NCBI RefSeq assembly: GCF_029761915.1
Contig: NZ_CP121695.1
Location: forward strand, 1,178,001-1,242,000
Length of the DNA: 64,000 nucleotides
Source of the DNA: Bradyrhizobium sp. CB1650
Lineage (GTDB): Bacteria > Pseudomonadota > Alphaproteobacteria > Rhizobiales > Xanthobacteraceae
Direction of reading: 5' to 3'
Shown: positions 26,244 through 35,120 of the stretch, in pieces
Numbering within the stretch: position 1 is the first letter of the stretch
Layout: the number at the start of each line of letters is the position of its first letter
The notes under the pieces: model-generated
Database searches by the model: none
What the model was told of the DNA's origin: nothing
The model's input: the letters and a program-made list of their open reading frames with translations, nothing else
Translations under genes and position numbers: made by a program

Positions 26244-27518
26244 ATGTCGCGAAAATCATCAAGGCACATTGTCATCGTCGGCGCCGGCGCGGCCGGGCTG
26301 ATGGCAGCCCGCGAGCTGGCGCGGGCAGGGACGCGCGTGACGATCCTGGAAGCGCGCGAGCGCTGCGGCGGGCGCATCCATCCGCTGCCCGCGTTGCAGT
26401 TCGGTTACGCCGCCGATGGCGGCGCCGAATTCGTGCACGGCGAGGCGCCGGTCACGCGCGGTCTCGTGCGCGAGGCGAAGCTGTCGCTCGAGGCGATCGA
26501 AGGCAGGCAATGGATGTTTGACGGCCAAACGCTCTCGCGCGAGGACCGCCACGATCCGCATGAGGCGGAACTTCATGCGGTGTTGCGCGAGCTGAAGAAC
26601 GACATGACCGTCGCCGACTTCCTGCATCTCCATTTTGCCGGGGACGAATATGAGCGGCTGCGGCACGCCATCGGGCGGATGGTGCAGGGCTACGACGCCG
26701 CCGACCCGGAGCGCGCCAGCGTGCTGGCGCTGCGCGACGAATGGATGGACGGCGGGCACAGCCCGCAGGCGCGGATCGCCGGCGGTTATGGCACGCTCGT
26801 CGACTATCTCACGGCGGAGTGCCGCAAGCACGGCGCTGCGATCCGCTTCGGCTCCGTCGTCTCGGCGATCGAGGAGACCGGCGGTGTAGCGAGCGTCCGC
26901 TGCCGCAACGGCGACGTGCACGCTTGCGCCAAGGTGGTCCTCACCGTGCCGCTGCCGCTGTTGCCGGAGATCTCGCTTCCGCAAGCTGTGCGCGACAAGG
27001 CCGCGGCGGCAGCCGACATCGGCTTCGGCAACGTCATCAAGATCCTCCTGCGCTTCGAGCGGCCATGGTGGCGCGACAGGAAAGAGGGCCTCGGCGATCT
27101 CACCTTCCTGTTGTCGAACGAGACGATTCCGGTGTGGTGGACGCAGCGTCCCTCGGAGCGTCCCGTGCTGACCGGCTGGTTCGGCGGCCCGCGGACGGCA
27201 GAGCTCTCGGGCCTCGATCCGCGGGCGCTGATCGGCGCGGGGCTGGATTCGCTCGCAGCCATCTTCGGCCTGGCACGTCATGACATCGCACGCGACCTCG
27301 TGGCGGGCGTTGCGACCAACTGGGCGCAGGATCCCTTCGCGCGGGGCGCCTATTCCTGGGCGACGCCGCGGACGCGCGATGCGCAAGCAATCCTCTCGCG
27401 CGCTGATGGCGCGGTCCTGTTCTCCGGCGAAGCACTCTATCGCGGCCGCGACATGGGAACGGTCGAGGCGGCGCTGGCGAGTGGGCTCGAGACGGCGCAG
27501 ATGATTTTGCGCGGGTAG
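26244..27518 (+). CDS. FAD-dependent amine oxidase
   Basis: A 424-residue flavoprotein of the flavin amine oxidase family. The FAD-binding loop is IVIVGAGAAGLMAARELARAG with the acidic ILEARERCGGRI following. The later substrate/FAD segments VLTGWFGGP, TNWAQDPFARGAYSWATP and VLFSGEALYRGRDMGTVEAALASG are typical of monoamine oxidases and related enzymes that oxidise amines to aldehydes with hydrogen peroxide. It ends a three-gene run and is followed by a repeat and a terminator. Confidence 0.9.
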   Translation: MSRKSSRHIVIVGAGAAGLMAARELARAGTRVTILEARERCGGRIHPLPALQFGYAADGGAEFVHGEAPVTRGLVREAKLSLEAIEGRQWMFDGQTLSREDRHDPHEAELHAVLRELKNDMTVADFLHLHFAGDEYERLRHAIGRMVQGYDAADPERASVLALRDEWMDGGHSPQARIAGGYGTLVDYLTAECRKHGAAIRFGSVVSAIEETGGVASVRCRNGDVHACAKVVLTVPLPLLPEISLPQAVRDKAAAAADIGFGNVIKILLRFERPWWRDRKEGLGDLTFLLSNETIPVWWTQRPSERPVLTGWFGGPRTAELSGLDPRALIGAGLDSLAAIFGLARHDIARDLVAGVATNWAQDPFARGAYSWATPRTRDAQAILSRADGAVLFSGEALYRGRDMGTVEAALASGLETAQMILRG

Positions 27519-27523
27519 AAACT

Positions 27524-27554
27524 CGTCATGCCGGGACAAGCCCGGCCATGACGA
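27524..27554. repeat. short palindrome
   Basis: cgtcatgccggg and cccggccatgacg form an inverted repeat directly after the amine oxidase stop. The same type of arm (gcccgggcatgac) occurs at 38752-38779. Confidence 0.6.
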
Positions 27555-27572
27555 CTCGTGCGTGGATAAGAA

Positions 27573-27598
27573 AAAGGCCCGCATCGTTGCGGGCCTTT
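27573..27598. terminator. bidirectional intrinsic terminator
   Basis: A perfect 10-bp stem aaaggcccgc/gcgggccttt with a 6-base loop has A-rich sequence on the left and tttcgttt on the right. It sits between the convergent amine oxidase gene and the minus-strand His-rich gene and can serve both. Confidence 0.85.
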
Positions 27599-27601
27599 CG
27601 T

Positions 27602-27925
27602 TTACCAGCGATAGCCGCCGGTGCCAAAGCTGAACGTCACACCCGGACCGCCGCCGCCGTAGTAGCCGTAGGGTCCGCCGCCATAGTAGCCGTGCCGCGG
27701 ATAGTAGCCGTAGCTGCGATAGTGCGGACGATAATAGCCGTGATGGCGCCAATGCCGATGATGATTGTAGTGCCCATTCCAGTGATGGTGGTGATGCCGG
27801 TATTGCGCGCTGATATCGGTTGATCGGCTGCCTTGCGCGGCCTTGCCGTTATTGGCCGCATGCGCTGCGGATCCGCCGGCCAACGCCGCAGCACCGACAG
27901 CCATCGCGACAAAGAGATAGTTCAT
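27602..27925 (-). CDS. exported His/Tyr/Gly-rich small protein
   Basis: A 107-residue protein with a signal peptide (MNYLFVAMAVGAAALAGGSAAHA). The mature part is dominated by His, Tyr, Arg and Gly (YRHHHHHWNGHYNHH, then YGYYPRHGYYGGG). Such composition suits metal binding or surface interaction, but neither is shown. The ATG at 27925 is preceded by a GGAG ribosome binding site (minus strand); an upstream in-frame start is unlikely. A possible EcfG-type promoter lies at 27956-27980. Confidence 0.72.
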   Translation of the reverse strand: MNYLFVAMAVGAAALAGGSAAHAANNGKAAQGSRSTDISAQYRHHHHHWNGHYNHHRHWRHHGYYRPHYRSYGYYPRHGYYGGGPYGYYGGGGPGVTFSFGTGGYRW

Positions 27926-27955
27926 GTCATCACTCCAGTTGAGAAGTCGTGTGAT

Positions 27956-27980
27956 AACAGACATGCGCCCGCCACGTTCC
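27956..27980 (-). promoter_or_regulatory. candidate sigma-EcfG promoter
   Basis: On the minus strand GGAAC is followed after 16 bases by TGTT, close to the GGAAC-N16/17-CGTT general-stress consensus of alphaproteobacteria. It lies about 30 bases upstream of the His-rich gene. Confidence 0.4.
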
Positions 27981-28086
27981 GGCGTCGAAACGACGCAGAG
28001 CCCAGTTCCGATCTACGCGTGAATGATTCGATGTTGCGCGATTTATTGTCGCATGATGCCGCGTTCGCCTCGCAATCGCCTCGGTA

Positions 28087-28662
28087 TCATGCCGCAGCGA
28101 GCGCCGCGATCATCTCGCCTGTGGAGACGATGCGGGCAAACTCGCCGTTGAGGTTCGACAGCGTCATCGCATGGATCGCCTCGGCCGAATGCGCATCGCC
28201 ATCTGGTCCGATCCGGTCGAACGTCCAGGTCGCATCACGCACGAGGTGCGCGTCGAAGCCGAGATTGCCGGCCATCCGCGTCGTCGTTTCCACGCAATGA
28301 TTGGTGGTGGCGCCGCAGATGACCAGCGTGGTGATGCCGGCGGCGCGTAAGCGGCTCTCGAGGTCGGTGCCGATGAAGGCGCTGTTGACGCGCTTTACGA
28401 TCACGGGCTCGCCCGGCGCTTCGCGCGCCTCGTCCTTGACCTTGTAGCCGGAGCCGTCGGGTCGAAACGACGAGGTCGGCTTCGTGCCCTCGTGGCGGAT
28501 GTGGAAGATCGGCGCACCGCTTGCCCTGAATGCCCTCAATAGATCGGCGATTCGCGCCACCGCATCCGGATTGTTGCGCCGCTTCCCCGCCGCCTCCCAT
28601 TCGTCGAACGCGCGCTGGACGTCGACGACGATGAGGGCGATGTGCGAGGGCAGGCTGGGCAT
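28087..28662 (-). CDS. isochorismatase-like cysteine hydrolase
   Basis: A 191-residue cysteine hydrolase of the isochorismatase superfamily. The catalytic triad is visible as Asp14 (IVVDVQRAF), Lys90 (IVKRVNSAF) and Cys123 (GATTNHCVETT), with the cis-peptide segment before the Cys. Family members hydrolyse amides such as nicotinamide or act on isochorismate-like compounds. No neighbouring pathway identifies the substrate. Confidence 0.9.
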   Translation of the reverse strand: MPSLPSHIALIVVDVQRAFDEWEAAGKRRNNPDAVARIADLLRAFRASGAPIFHIRHEGTKPTSSFRPDGSGYKVKDEAREAPGEPVIVKRVNSAFIGTDLESRLRAAGITTLVICGATTNHCVETTTRMAGNLGFDAHLVRDATWTFDRIGPDGDAHSAEAIHAMTLSNLNGEFARIVSTGEMIAALAAA

Positions 28663-28763
28663 GGATGGCGGCTTCCGGATTCTAGTTGCGGCGAGTATGC
28701 GAGGCGCTCCCCGGTGCAGGCAACGCCGATTTTCCCTCGTTTCGGGACGAGTATTCTACGCCT

Positions 28764-28845
28764 CGTCATTGCGAGCGCAGCGAAGCAATCCAGAGTCTCC
28801 GCGGCGGCGACAGTCCGGATTGCTTCGCTGCGCTTGCAACGATGG
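28764..28845. repeat. palindromic repeat family 1, copy 2
   Basis: The same arms as copy 1 (cgtcattgcgagcgcagcg, gaagcaatcc, ggattgcttcgctgcgc) with a different centre, between two minus-strand genes. Confidence 0.8.
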
Positions 28846-28874
28846 GTTGGTGCGTCCGCAGAAGACGAACGCGG

Positions 28875-29453
28875 TTACTTGAACGGATCCTGGATCGACG
28901 GCGCCGACTGCCTGATCCGGCGCACGCTCACCGGCGTGCCGTCGGAGACGAACAGCAGCTCGTATCTGCGGCCCTCGCTATCGGTCGCCGAGCAGGTGAT
29001 GTCGGAGACCTTCCTGGCGGCGAAATTGCCGGTCTGGCGGCAGACGCCGGTGGAGGCCTGCTCGGCCGGCACCGGCAGGCCGTCGACCCTGGGCCGGTTC
29101 TTGGAGTTGAGCAGCATGCGGTCGATCGGCAGCTCGTAGGAATTGTCGTCGGCGCGCTTGCCGTTCTCGCCGGAGAACGACACCACATGGCTGTCATCGC
29201 TGGGATCGTCGACCGCCACCGCGAAATTGACCCGGCCCTTGTCGCCATGGGCGTAGGCCACCGTCTTGCAGGCGAAGGTGCGGCCCGCGATCTTCAGCGT
29301 CTTGCACTTGCCGGACATCAGCGCCAGCAAGTCGATCAACGCGTTCTGCTGCGCCGGCAGGTTGTTGACTGGGATTGAGGTGGAAGACCCGGCAAATCCG
29401 GGACTTGCGAAAGCTACGAGGGTCGCGGCGAGAACCGGTCGGCGGAGGCGCAT
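28875..29453 (-). CDS. exported hypothetical protein
   Basis: A 192-residue protein with a signal peptide (MRLRRPVLAATLVAFASPGFAG). The mature part has four cysteines (GKCKTL, FACKTV, GVCRQTG, ITCSAT) that could pair, a CRQTGNFAARKVSDITC block and a conserved-looking C terminus (YELLFVSDGTPVSVRRIRQ). The start at 29453 is preferred over longer frames because the signal begins there. I do not recognise the family. Lone minus-strand gene. Confidence 0.65.
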   Translation of the reverse strand: MRLRRPVLAATLVAFASPGFAGSSTSIPVNNLPAQQNALIDLLALMSGKCKTLKIAGRTFACKTVAYAHGDKGRVNFAVAVDDPSDDSHVVSFSGENGKRADDNSYELPIDRMLLNSKNRPRVDGLPVPAEQASTGVCRQTGNFAARKVSDITCSATDSEGRRYELLFVSDGTPVSVRRIRQSAPSIQDPFK

Positions 29454-29680
29454 CGTCAGGCTCGCATGCCAGGAGACCAGGGAAGCGGGACCGGGGAGGC
29501 GGACAAGCTCCGTCCACCAACCATCGACCCCCGAATTGGTTGCGATCCCATTTGTTCTGCCAAGCCAGACTGCAATACCACCGCGCCACCCGTCGGCGAT
29601 TCGCCAGATCGCCCCAACCCGTCCTAGCCGGGACTTGCCGCCAGGCCCATGTTTTTTTCGTGGCAGAGGCGGCGGGCCGA

Positions 29681-30424
29681 TCACGCCGCCTGCTTCATCG
29701 TCCGCGCGAAGGCCGGATAAGTCTCGGCAAGTTCATCGAGAATCCGCCCGCGCAGCAGCGCCAGCGTCGCGGTATCGGGCTGCGGCGTCTCGCGCACGAC
29801 CTCCGGTTCTTCATAGGCGAAGCCGGTGTTCTCGCGGATATCGGCCGGGGTGAACGGCGGATGCACCGAGCGCAGCGCGAAGCCGCCGGCTTCGCGGTCG
29901 AAGCCGAACAGCGCCATGTTGGTCAGGAGCGCATAGGGGCCGCCGCGGCGCTCAACCTCCGGCGTAATCGCCCGCGCGCTGACGAAATCGACCTTCGGCA
30001 CGAACACGCGCGGCGAGTGCTCCTCGCGAAACAGGATCACGCGCGGAATGAGGTGATAGAGATAGGCCGAGCCGAACGAGCCGGGCCAGCGCACGTCGGT
30101 TTTCGGATAGTCGCCGGTGCCGACCAGGTTGATGTTGCCCTCGCCGTCGATCTGGCCGCCGCCGAGGAAGAAGGCATCGACCCGACCCTGCGCGGCGCAG
30201 TCGAACAGCTCGATGCCGCCATTGGTGAAGAAGTTGTTTGCCTGCGATCCCAGGATCGAGATGCGCAGCGGAGGCTTGCCGTCGCGTTCGTTGCGCGCGC
30301 GCAGCAGCATCGCGCCGGCCGCCGGGATCGGCGACGACGCGCCGACCGCGACGTGACGAATGCCGTCGAGCAGATCGGCGATGGTGGCGATCAGGATTTC
30401 GCGACGTTCGCGTTCGGACTGCAT
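29681..30424 (-). CDS. CoA-transferase beta subunit (family I, IpdB-like)
   Basis: A 247-residue family I CoA-transferase small subunit. ILGSQANNFFTNGGIELFDCAAQGRVDAFFLGGGQIDGEGN and later DIRENTGFAYE are typical; the usual SENG active-site region is replaced by a GSQ/GG-type sequence, as in the IpdAB-type ring-opening hydrolases, where the glutamate lies elsewhere. It starts directly after the alpha-subunit stop with no gap, so the two chains form one complex. Confidence 0.8.
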   Translation of the reverse strand: MQSERERREILIATIADLLDGIRHVAVGASSPIPAAGAMLLRARNERDGKPPLRISILGSQANNFFTNGGIELFDCAAQGRVDAFFLGGGQIDGEGNINLVGTGDYPKTDVRWPGSFGSAYLYHLIPRVILFREEHSPRVFVPKVDFVSARAITPEVERRGGPYALLTNMALFGFDREAGGFALRSVHPPFTPADIRENTGFAYEEPEVVRETPQPDTATLALLRGRILDELAETYPAFARTMKQAA

Positions 30425-31243
30425 TTACGCAACCTGCTTGCGATGTGACAGGAAGGTGGAGAGGTAGGCTCGAAAACCCTCTTCGCTGCGCGCCATCGCC
30501 GCGTAGCGGGCGATCTCGGCCTCGTCGGCCGGATATTCGTCCCACAGCGCGAGCGGCCAGGCGCCGCGCGCGGCGACTGCGATGGCGTCGACATAGAGCG
30601 AGGGCAGCACGCCGGCGGCGGAGTCTTCCGTTTCCAGCAGGTTGCGGTCGACGATGCGCTCGACGGTGATGAGCGTTCTTCTCGCGGCATAGGCCATGGT
30701 TGCGAGCTCGCGGAAGCGGCCGATCCGTACGTTGCCGGCTCGGTCGGCCTCCGGCGCATGGAATAGCGCGACGTCGGGCGTGATCGCCGGCACGACGACC
30801 ACCTTGCGCGCCTCGCCGACCGGGCTGTCGATCACCTTCCAATCGGGGCGGACGTTGAGCAGGTCGCTGCCGATGATGCCGGCGATCGGCATGAAGGGGA
30901 CGCCGTGCTGCGCCGCCATGAGACCGGCGTGAATCGCGGGGCAGGTGGCGTCGCGCAAGGTCACCGAGCCTGCTCGCACGGCGGCGCCGAAGCGCGGTGC
31001 GCCGCCGGCTTCGCCGAGCGAGATGGCGCTGGTCTCGAGCGTGGCGACGGCGCCGGCGCCGATCAGGAGATCGGCCTGCATGCCGCTGATGGGGACGCAG
31101 ACCAGATGGAGGTTGTCGATGCCGGTCTCGATGAGGGCTGCGGTCGCAGCCATCGCGACGCCGGAGCGATCCACGGGAACGGCCAGCGACTGTCCCGATA
31201 CGACGCGCGCGGCCAGCGCTTCCAGCGCAACGATCTCGGTCAT
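30425..31243 (-). CDS. CoA-transferase alpha subunit (family I, IpdA-like)
   Basis: A 272-residue large subunit. It has MQADLLIGAGAVATLETSAISLGEAGGAPRF and PFMPIAGIIGSDLL, typical of family I glutaconate/3-oxoacid/IpdA-like alpha chains. It is followed without gap by the beta subunit and lies 33 bases after a TPR gene. The substrate is unknown; sterol ring-opening, as for IpdAB of actinobacteria, is only one option. Confidence 0.8.
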   Translation of the reverse strand: MTEIVALEALAARVVSGQSLAVPVDRSGVAMAATAALIETGIDNLHLVCVPISGMQADLLIGAGAVATLETSAISLGEAGGAPRFGAAVRAGSVTLRDATCPAIHAGLMAAQHGVPFMPIAGIIGSDLLNVRPDWKVIDSPVGEARKVVVVPAITPDVALFHAPEADRAGNVRIGRFRELATMAYAARRTLITVERIVDRNLLETEDSAAGVLPSLYVDAIAVAARGAWPLALWDEYPADEAEIARYAAMARSEEGFRAYLSTFLSHRKQVA

Positions 31244-31276
31244 GGGCGTCCTCCGGTCTGTTTTCGCTATCCTGCC

Positions 31277-32590
31277 TCAAGCCATCGCCGTCTGCCAGCG
31301 CGTATCGCGCAGGGAGGGCCGGCGGTGCAGGCGGACGTCGAGCATGGCGCGGGCACGGGGGAGGTCGCCGCTGCGCATCAGCGCGACGATGAAGGTGTCC
31401 TCGATCAGCTCGCGCTGGGCGTGGCTGCCGCCGATGCGCACGACCTCGGCGATGACGGGCGCGAGTGTTTGCACGCAAGTCCCGTAGTCTTCCTCGGCGA
31501 AGGCTGTCATCGCTCGGCAGATTGCCGGCACCACTGGGCCGGCGGGCAGCTTGCCATTGGCCAACCGCTGCTCGATCACGGCAAGCCGTGCGGCGAGCGC
31601 TTCGCGATTTTGCGTCGCGGCCGCGAACAGCGCCATGTGGACGTCGGCGAACGGGATGCTCGATTTCGGGAACAGGCGCTGCGCAGTCGCATCGGCCTCG
31701 GTCCAGAGCGCCTGCGGCACCTCGTGGCCGTAAGCCGCAAGCCGCCACAACAGCGAGCCGGCGTCGGTGATCACATTCAGCGGCGGCGCTTGCGTCGCCT
31801 GCGGCTGCAGCACATCGGCATAGATCGCAAGCGCGCGCGTCGCATCGCCATGCTCCAGTGCGCCGAGCGCCTGGTGCCAGCGGATATGGCCGTGCAGGAT
31901 GCCCGCGCGGCCGTAAGTCGGGATCCAGTCGTCGACGAGGCGGTCGGCCTCATCGATCGAGCCGTCCTCGAACATCGCGTGCAGCACCGCGTGGGCGGCG
32001 TGGGCGTTCTGCCGCCGCAGGCTGAAGCCGCGTTCGGTGACGGGGCGGCCGCGGGCGACGTCGCCGTTCTCGGTCATGGCCCAGCCGTACAGCGTCAGGA
32101 ACCACCAGTCCTCGCCATAATGCTTTGCGACGCGCTCGCACAGCTCCTGCCGCGCCCGGTCGTGATCGGCCATGCCGGAGAAGGCGAACAGGCCGAACGC
32201 GCCGAGCGGCAGCGACAGCACGACGGCGTCGCGCGGCCAGGTGTCGATATGCTTCAGCGTCGCTGCCAGCGCCTCGGGAAGGCGCCCCTCGACCGAGAGC
32301 GCCAGTGTCTCGACATGCGAGCGCTCGCGCTCCGTGCCGCGCTTGGCGACGAGCTCGCGCGCCACCGCCGCTTTTTGCCGTGCGAGATCGCCCTGCTGAT
32401 AGAAGGCGTGCAGGCGTGCTCGCGCGATGTGTGCCAGCGCGAAATCGGGATCGGCCGCGATCGCGCGCTCCAGCGTTTCCGCCGTGCCGGTCCAGCCCGC
32501 CAGCATGAGGTCGACGCCCTCGCGATAGGCGCTGGCGGCCGCGTCGGACGCGGTGGAGAGCGGCAGCCCGTAGCGATCCTCATGCGTCAT
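31277..32590 (-). CDS. TTC38-like tetratricopeptide-repeat protein
   Basis: A 437-residue cytoplasmic protein made almost wholly of TPR-like helix pairs, such as TLERAIAADPDFALAHIARARLHAFY and SHVETLALSVEGRLPEAL. The opening (YGLPLSTASDAAASAYREGVDLML) matches the style of the TTC38 family, found from bacteria to animals, which has no settled enzymatic role. It lies between the aldo/keto reductase and the CoA-transferase genes in one operon. Confidence 0.8.
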   Translation of the reverse strand: MTHEDRYGLPLSTASDAAASAYREGVDLMLAGWTGTAETLERAIAADPDFALAHIARARLHAFYQQGDLARQKAAVARELVAKRGTERERSHVETLALSVEGRLPEALAATLKHIDTWPRDAVVLSLPLGAFGLFAFSGMADHDRARQELCERVAKHYGEDWWFLTLYGWAMTENGDVARGRPVTERGFSLRRQNAHAAHAVLHAMFEDGSIDEADRLVDDWIPTYGRAGILHGHIRWHQALGALEHGDATRALAIYADVLQPQATQAPPLNVITDAGSLLWRLAAYGHEVPQALWTEADATAQRLFPKSSIPFADVHMALFAAATQNREALAARLAVIEQRLANGKLPAGPVVPAICRAMTAFAEEDYGTCVQTLAPVIAEVVRIGGSHAQRELIEDTFIVALMRSGDLPRARAMLDVRLHRRPSLRDTRWQTAMA

Positions 32591-32605
32591 CGTCGTCTCC
32601 CGCCT

Positions 32606-33616
32606 TCAATTGCTCCGCGCGCGCCGTCCCTCGATCGGATAGGCCGGGTCGTTGTAGCCCGGCGTCGACGGATGCCCCGGCGTCACCAGAGCATTGACCA
32701 GCGCCTCGTCCTCGCCGGTGAAACGATAGTCGAGTGCGCGAATGTAGTCTTCCCACTGCTCCTCGGTGCGAGGGCCGGCGATGACGGAGGTGACAAAAGC
32801 GGAGTTCAGCACCCAGGCAACTGCGAACTGGCCGGCGGTGATGCCCTTCTTCTCGGCGTGGCTCCTGATGTCCTGCGCGAGCTTCAGGGACTCCGGCCGC
32901 CATTCCGTCTGCATCATGCGGGTGTCGTTGCGGCCCGCGCGCGTGTCCTTGTCGGGCGCGGCGTCCGGCCGGTATTTGCCGGTGAGCACGCCGCGCGCCA
33001 GCGGGCTATAGGGCACGATGCCGAGGCCGTAATAGCCGCAGGCCGGGAAGTGCTCGACCTCGGGCATGCGATTCATCGCGTTGTAATAAGGCTGGCTCAC
33101 CGCCGGCCGGTCGATGCCGAGCCGGTCGCAGATGTTGCAGATCTCGGCGACGCGCCAGGCGCGGTAGTTCGAGACGCCGAAATAGCGCACCTTGCCTGAT
33201 CGGATCAGGTCGCCCATCGCGCGCACCGTCTCCTCCAGCGGCGTCGCGTGGTCTTCCTTGTGCAGATAGTAGACGTCGATGTGATCGGTGCCGAGCCGCT
33301 TCAGGCTTTCGTCGGCCGCTTGCAGCACCCAGCGCCGCGACAGCCCGCCGCGATTGGGATCGCTGCCCATGGGATTGGCGAGTTTTGTCGCCAGCACCCA
33401 GGCCTGGCGATTGCCGGCGATGGCGCGCCCCACCACCTCCTCGGAAGCTCCCTTCGAATAGGCATCGGCGGTGTCGATGAAGTTGATGCCGGCCTCGTGT
33501 GCCTTGGCAATGATCCGCTTCGAGGCCGCCTCATCCGTCGGCCCGCCGAACATCATGCTGCCGAGACAGATCGGCGACACCTTGAGACCACTGCGGCCGA
33601 GCTGGCGGTATTGCAT
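32606..33616 (-). CDS. aldo/keto reductase
   Basis: A 336-residue aldo/keto reductase of the YghZ/PdxI-like group. The tetrad is Asp48 (FIDTADAY), Tyr53, Lys78 (LATKLA) and His119 (YYLHKED). The start QYRQLGRSGLKVSPICLGSM is the usual family N terminus and the length is normal. Unlike the reductase at 4082-4978 it has no signal. First gene of the putative AKR-TTC38-CoA-transferase operon. Confidence 0.92.
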   Translation of the reverse strand: MQYRQLGRSGLKVSPICLGSMMFGGPTDEAASKRIIAKAHEAGINFIDTADAYSKGASEEVVGRAIAGNRQAWVLATKLANPMGSDPNRGGLSRRWVLQAADESLKRLGTDHIDVYYLHKEDHATPLEETVRAMGDLIRSGKVRYFGVSNYRAWRVAEICNICDRLGIDRPAVSQPYYNAMNRMPEVEHFPACGYYGLGIVPYSPLARGVLTGKYRPDAAPDKDTRAGRNDTRMMQTEWRPESLKLAQDIRSHAEKKGITAGQFAVAWVLNSAFVTSVIAGPRTEEQWEDYIRALDYRFTGEDEALVNALVTPGHPSTPGYNDPAYPIEGRRARSN

Positions 33617-33664
33617 GGGCTATTTCCTCAACGCTGGCGTCGTCGGCAGCATAACCATCTAAGG

Positions 33665-33744
33665 GCGTCATTGCGAGCGCAGCGAAGCAATCCAGCAATG
33701 TCACCGTGGAAAGACTAGATTGCGTCGCTGCGCTCGCAATGACG
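33665..33744. repeat. palindromic repeat family 1, copy 3
   Basis: cgtcattgcgagcgcagcg opens the element and cgctgcgctcgcaatgacg closes it, nearly a perfect palindrome. Confidence 0.8.
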
Positions 33745-33774
33745 AGCTTGGGGAAGCTCCGTCGTTTCTCGAAT

Positions 33775-33916
33775 GTCGTCCTGGACTAGCGAGCGGAGCG
33801 AGCGCCGATCCAGGACCCATTGCCCCAGGACGTGGTTTGGCGAAGACTCGGGGTTGTCAGTTCGCGCCACAACTGGTCCCTGGGGTAATGGGTCCTGGCT
33901 TTCGCCAGGACGACGA
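33775..33916. repeat. palindromic repeat family 3, copy 1
   Basis: gtcgtcctgg at the left and ccaggacgacgac at the right are inverted, with gatccaggacccatt and aatgggtcctgg nested inside. The right half recurs at 42235-42313. Confidence 0.75.
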
Positions 33917-33941
33917 CGGAGGATTGTTTCGCGCGCTGCGC

Positions 33942-34379
33942 CTACTGCGGCCCCTTCAATATCTTGAACACGCCGTTCGCCATCACGATGCAGCGGTTGT
34001 CCACCGTGACTTCGGTGTTCATGAAAATCAGGCTGCGCGTCGAGCGCACCACGCGGGGGCGGGAGATCAGGATGTCGCCGATCTTGCCGGCCTCGACGAA
34101 ATGCGTGTCGAGCTGCACCGTCACCATGTACTGCTTGCCGGTCTCGTAGCGGGCGGTCATGCCGCAGGTGCGGTCGGCGAAGGTCATCATCACGCCGCCC
34201 TGGACCATGCCGCGGCGGTTGTGGTGCTTGTCCTCGGCGGCGAGCGCGTATTCGTAGTGGCCATCGACCTTGCGCTCCCAGAGCGGGCCGATCAGGTGCA
34301 TGAAGCCGGTGGTCTCGACGATGGTCCAGCCGTCGTGTTTGAGCCTTGCGGCGACCTTGTCGATCATGTCGGCGTCCAT
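33942..34379 (-). CDS. PaaI-type thioesterase
   Basis: A 145-residue hot-dog-fold acyl-CoA thioesterase-like protein. RRGMVQGGVMMTFADRTCGMTAR is the family HGG-type helix segment, although the usual His is Val-Gln here. It is followed by VQLDTHFVEAGKIGD and RSTRSLIFMNTEV. It is likely to hydrolyse CoA esters in the cytoplasm. Divergent from the NUDIX gene. Confidence 0.85.
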   Translation of the reverse strand: MDADMIDKVAARLKHDGWTIVETTGFMHLIGPLWERKVDGHYEYALAAEDKHHNRRGMVQGGVMMTFADRTCGMTARYETGKQYMVTVQLDTHFVEAGKIGDILISRPRVVRSTRSLIFMNTEVTVDNRCIVMANGVFKILKGPQ

Positions 34380-34438
34380 TTATCCGAGGGCACTGCGAGC
34401 GCATTTCATCGGGGCCGGACGTGGTGTAGTCAAGCACC

Positions 34439-35065
34439 ATGAGACCGTTCGACGATGCCACCAGGCGGAATATCGCGGCCGCCTGCGCAGCCTTCACACG
34501 TCTGCCGGAGAATGCTGATCCGGCATCGCTCAAGCGAGCCGCAGTGGTGGTTGCGCTGACGGGAGCGAGCGAGGGCGGCGACACCGCGTTCCTGCTGACG
34601 CGGCGCGCGTCGAGTTTGCGCGCGCATCGCGGTCAGTGGGCGCTGCCGGGTGGACGCTGCGATGCCGGCGAGACGCCGGTCGAGGCGGCGCTGCGCGAGC
34701 TCGACGAAGAGCTGAACCTCAAGCTCACGGCGGGCGACGTGCTCGGCCTGCTCGACGACTATCCGACCCGTTCCGGCTATCTGATTACGCCGGTCGTGGT
34801 CTGGGCTGCCGACGGTGGCGCGATCAGGCCGAACCCGGATGAGGTCGCCTCCGTGCATCGCATCGCGCTCACGACGATCGAGCGCGCGGAGGCCTTCGAC
34901 TTCGTCGCAATTCCCGAAAGTACGCGCCGCGTGATCCGCTTCCATCATCAGGAGAGGCTGATCCACGCGCCGACCGCCGCCCTGATCTATCAGTTCCGCG
35001 AGGTGCTGGCCGGGCGCCAGACCCGCGTCACCGACCTGGAACAGCCGGTCTTCGCCTGGAAGTGA
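34439..35065 (+). CDS. NUDIX hydrolase (CoA pyrophosphatase-like)
   Basis: A 208-residue NUDIX protein. The box GGRCDAGETPVEAALRELDE-EL is complete, preceded by FLLTRRASSLRAHRGQWALPGG, which matches the CoA/acyl-CoA pyrophosphatase (NudL) type. The product would cleave CoA derivatives to 3',5'-ADP and phosphopantetheine. It starts 59 bases from the divergent thioesterase gene, so both may act on CoA esters. Confidence 0.9.
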   Translation: MRPFDDATRRNIAAACAAFTRLPENADPASLKRAAVVVALTGASEGGDTAFLLTRRASSLRAHRGQWALPGGRCDAGETPVEAALRELDEELNLKLTAGDVLGLLDDYPTRSGYLITPVVVWAADGGAIRPNPDEVASVHRIALTTIERAEAFDFVAIPESTRRVIRFHHQERLIHAPTAALIYQFREVLAGRQTRVTDLEQPVFAWK

Positions 35066-35120
35066 CGATGGTAAACGGCACGTTAACGTGACGGTTACCG
35101 GATGCTTGCTACAAGGGCGC

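Larger units (their letters stand above)
33617..33941. other. 325-base intergenic region made of two palindromic repeats
   Basis: No gene is supported. It carries a family-1 palindrome (33665-33744) directly followed by a family-3 element (33775-33916). Confidence 0.6.
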
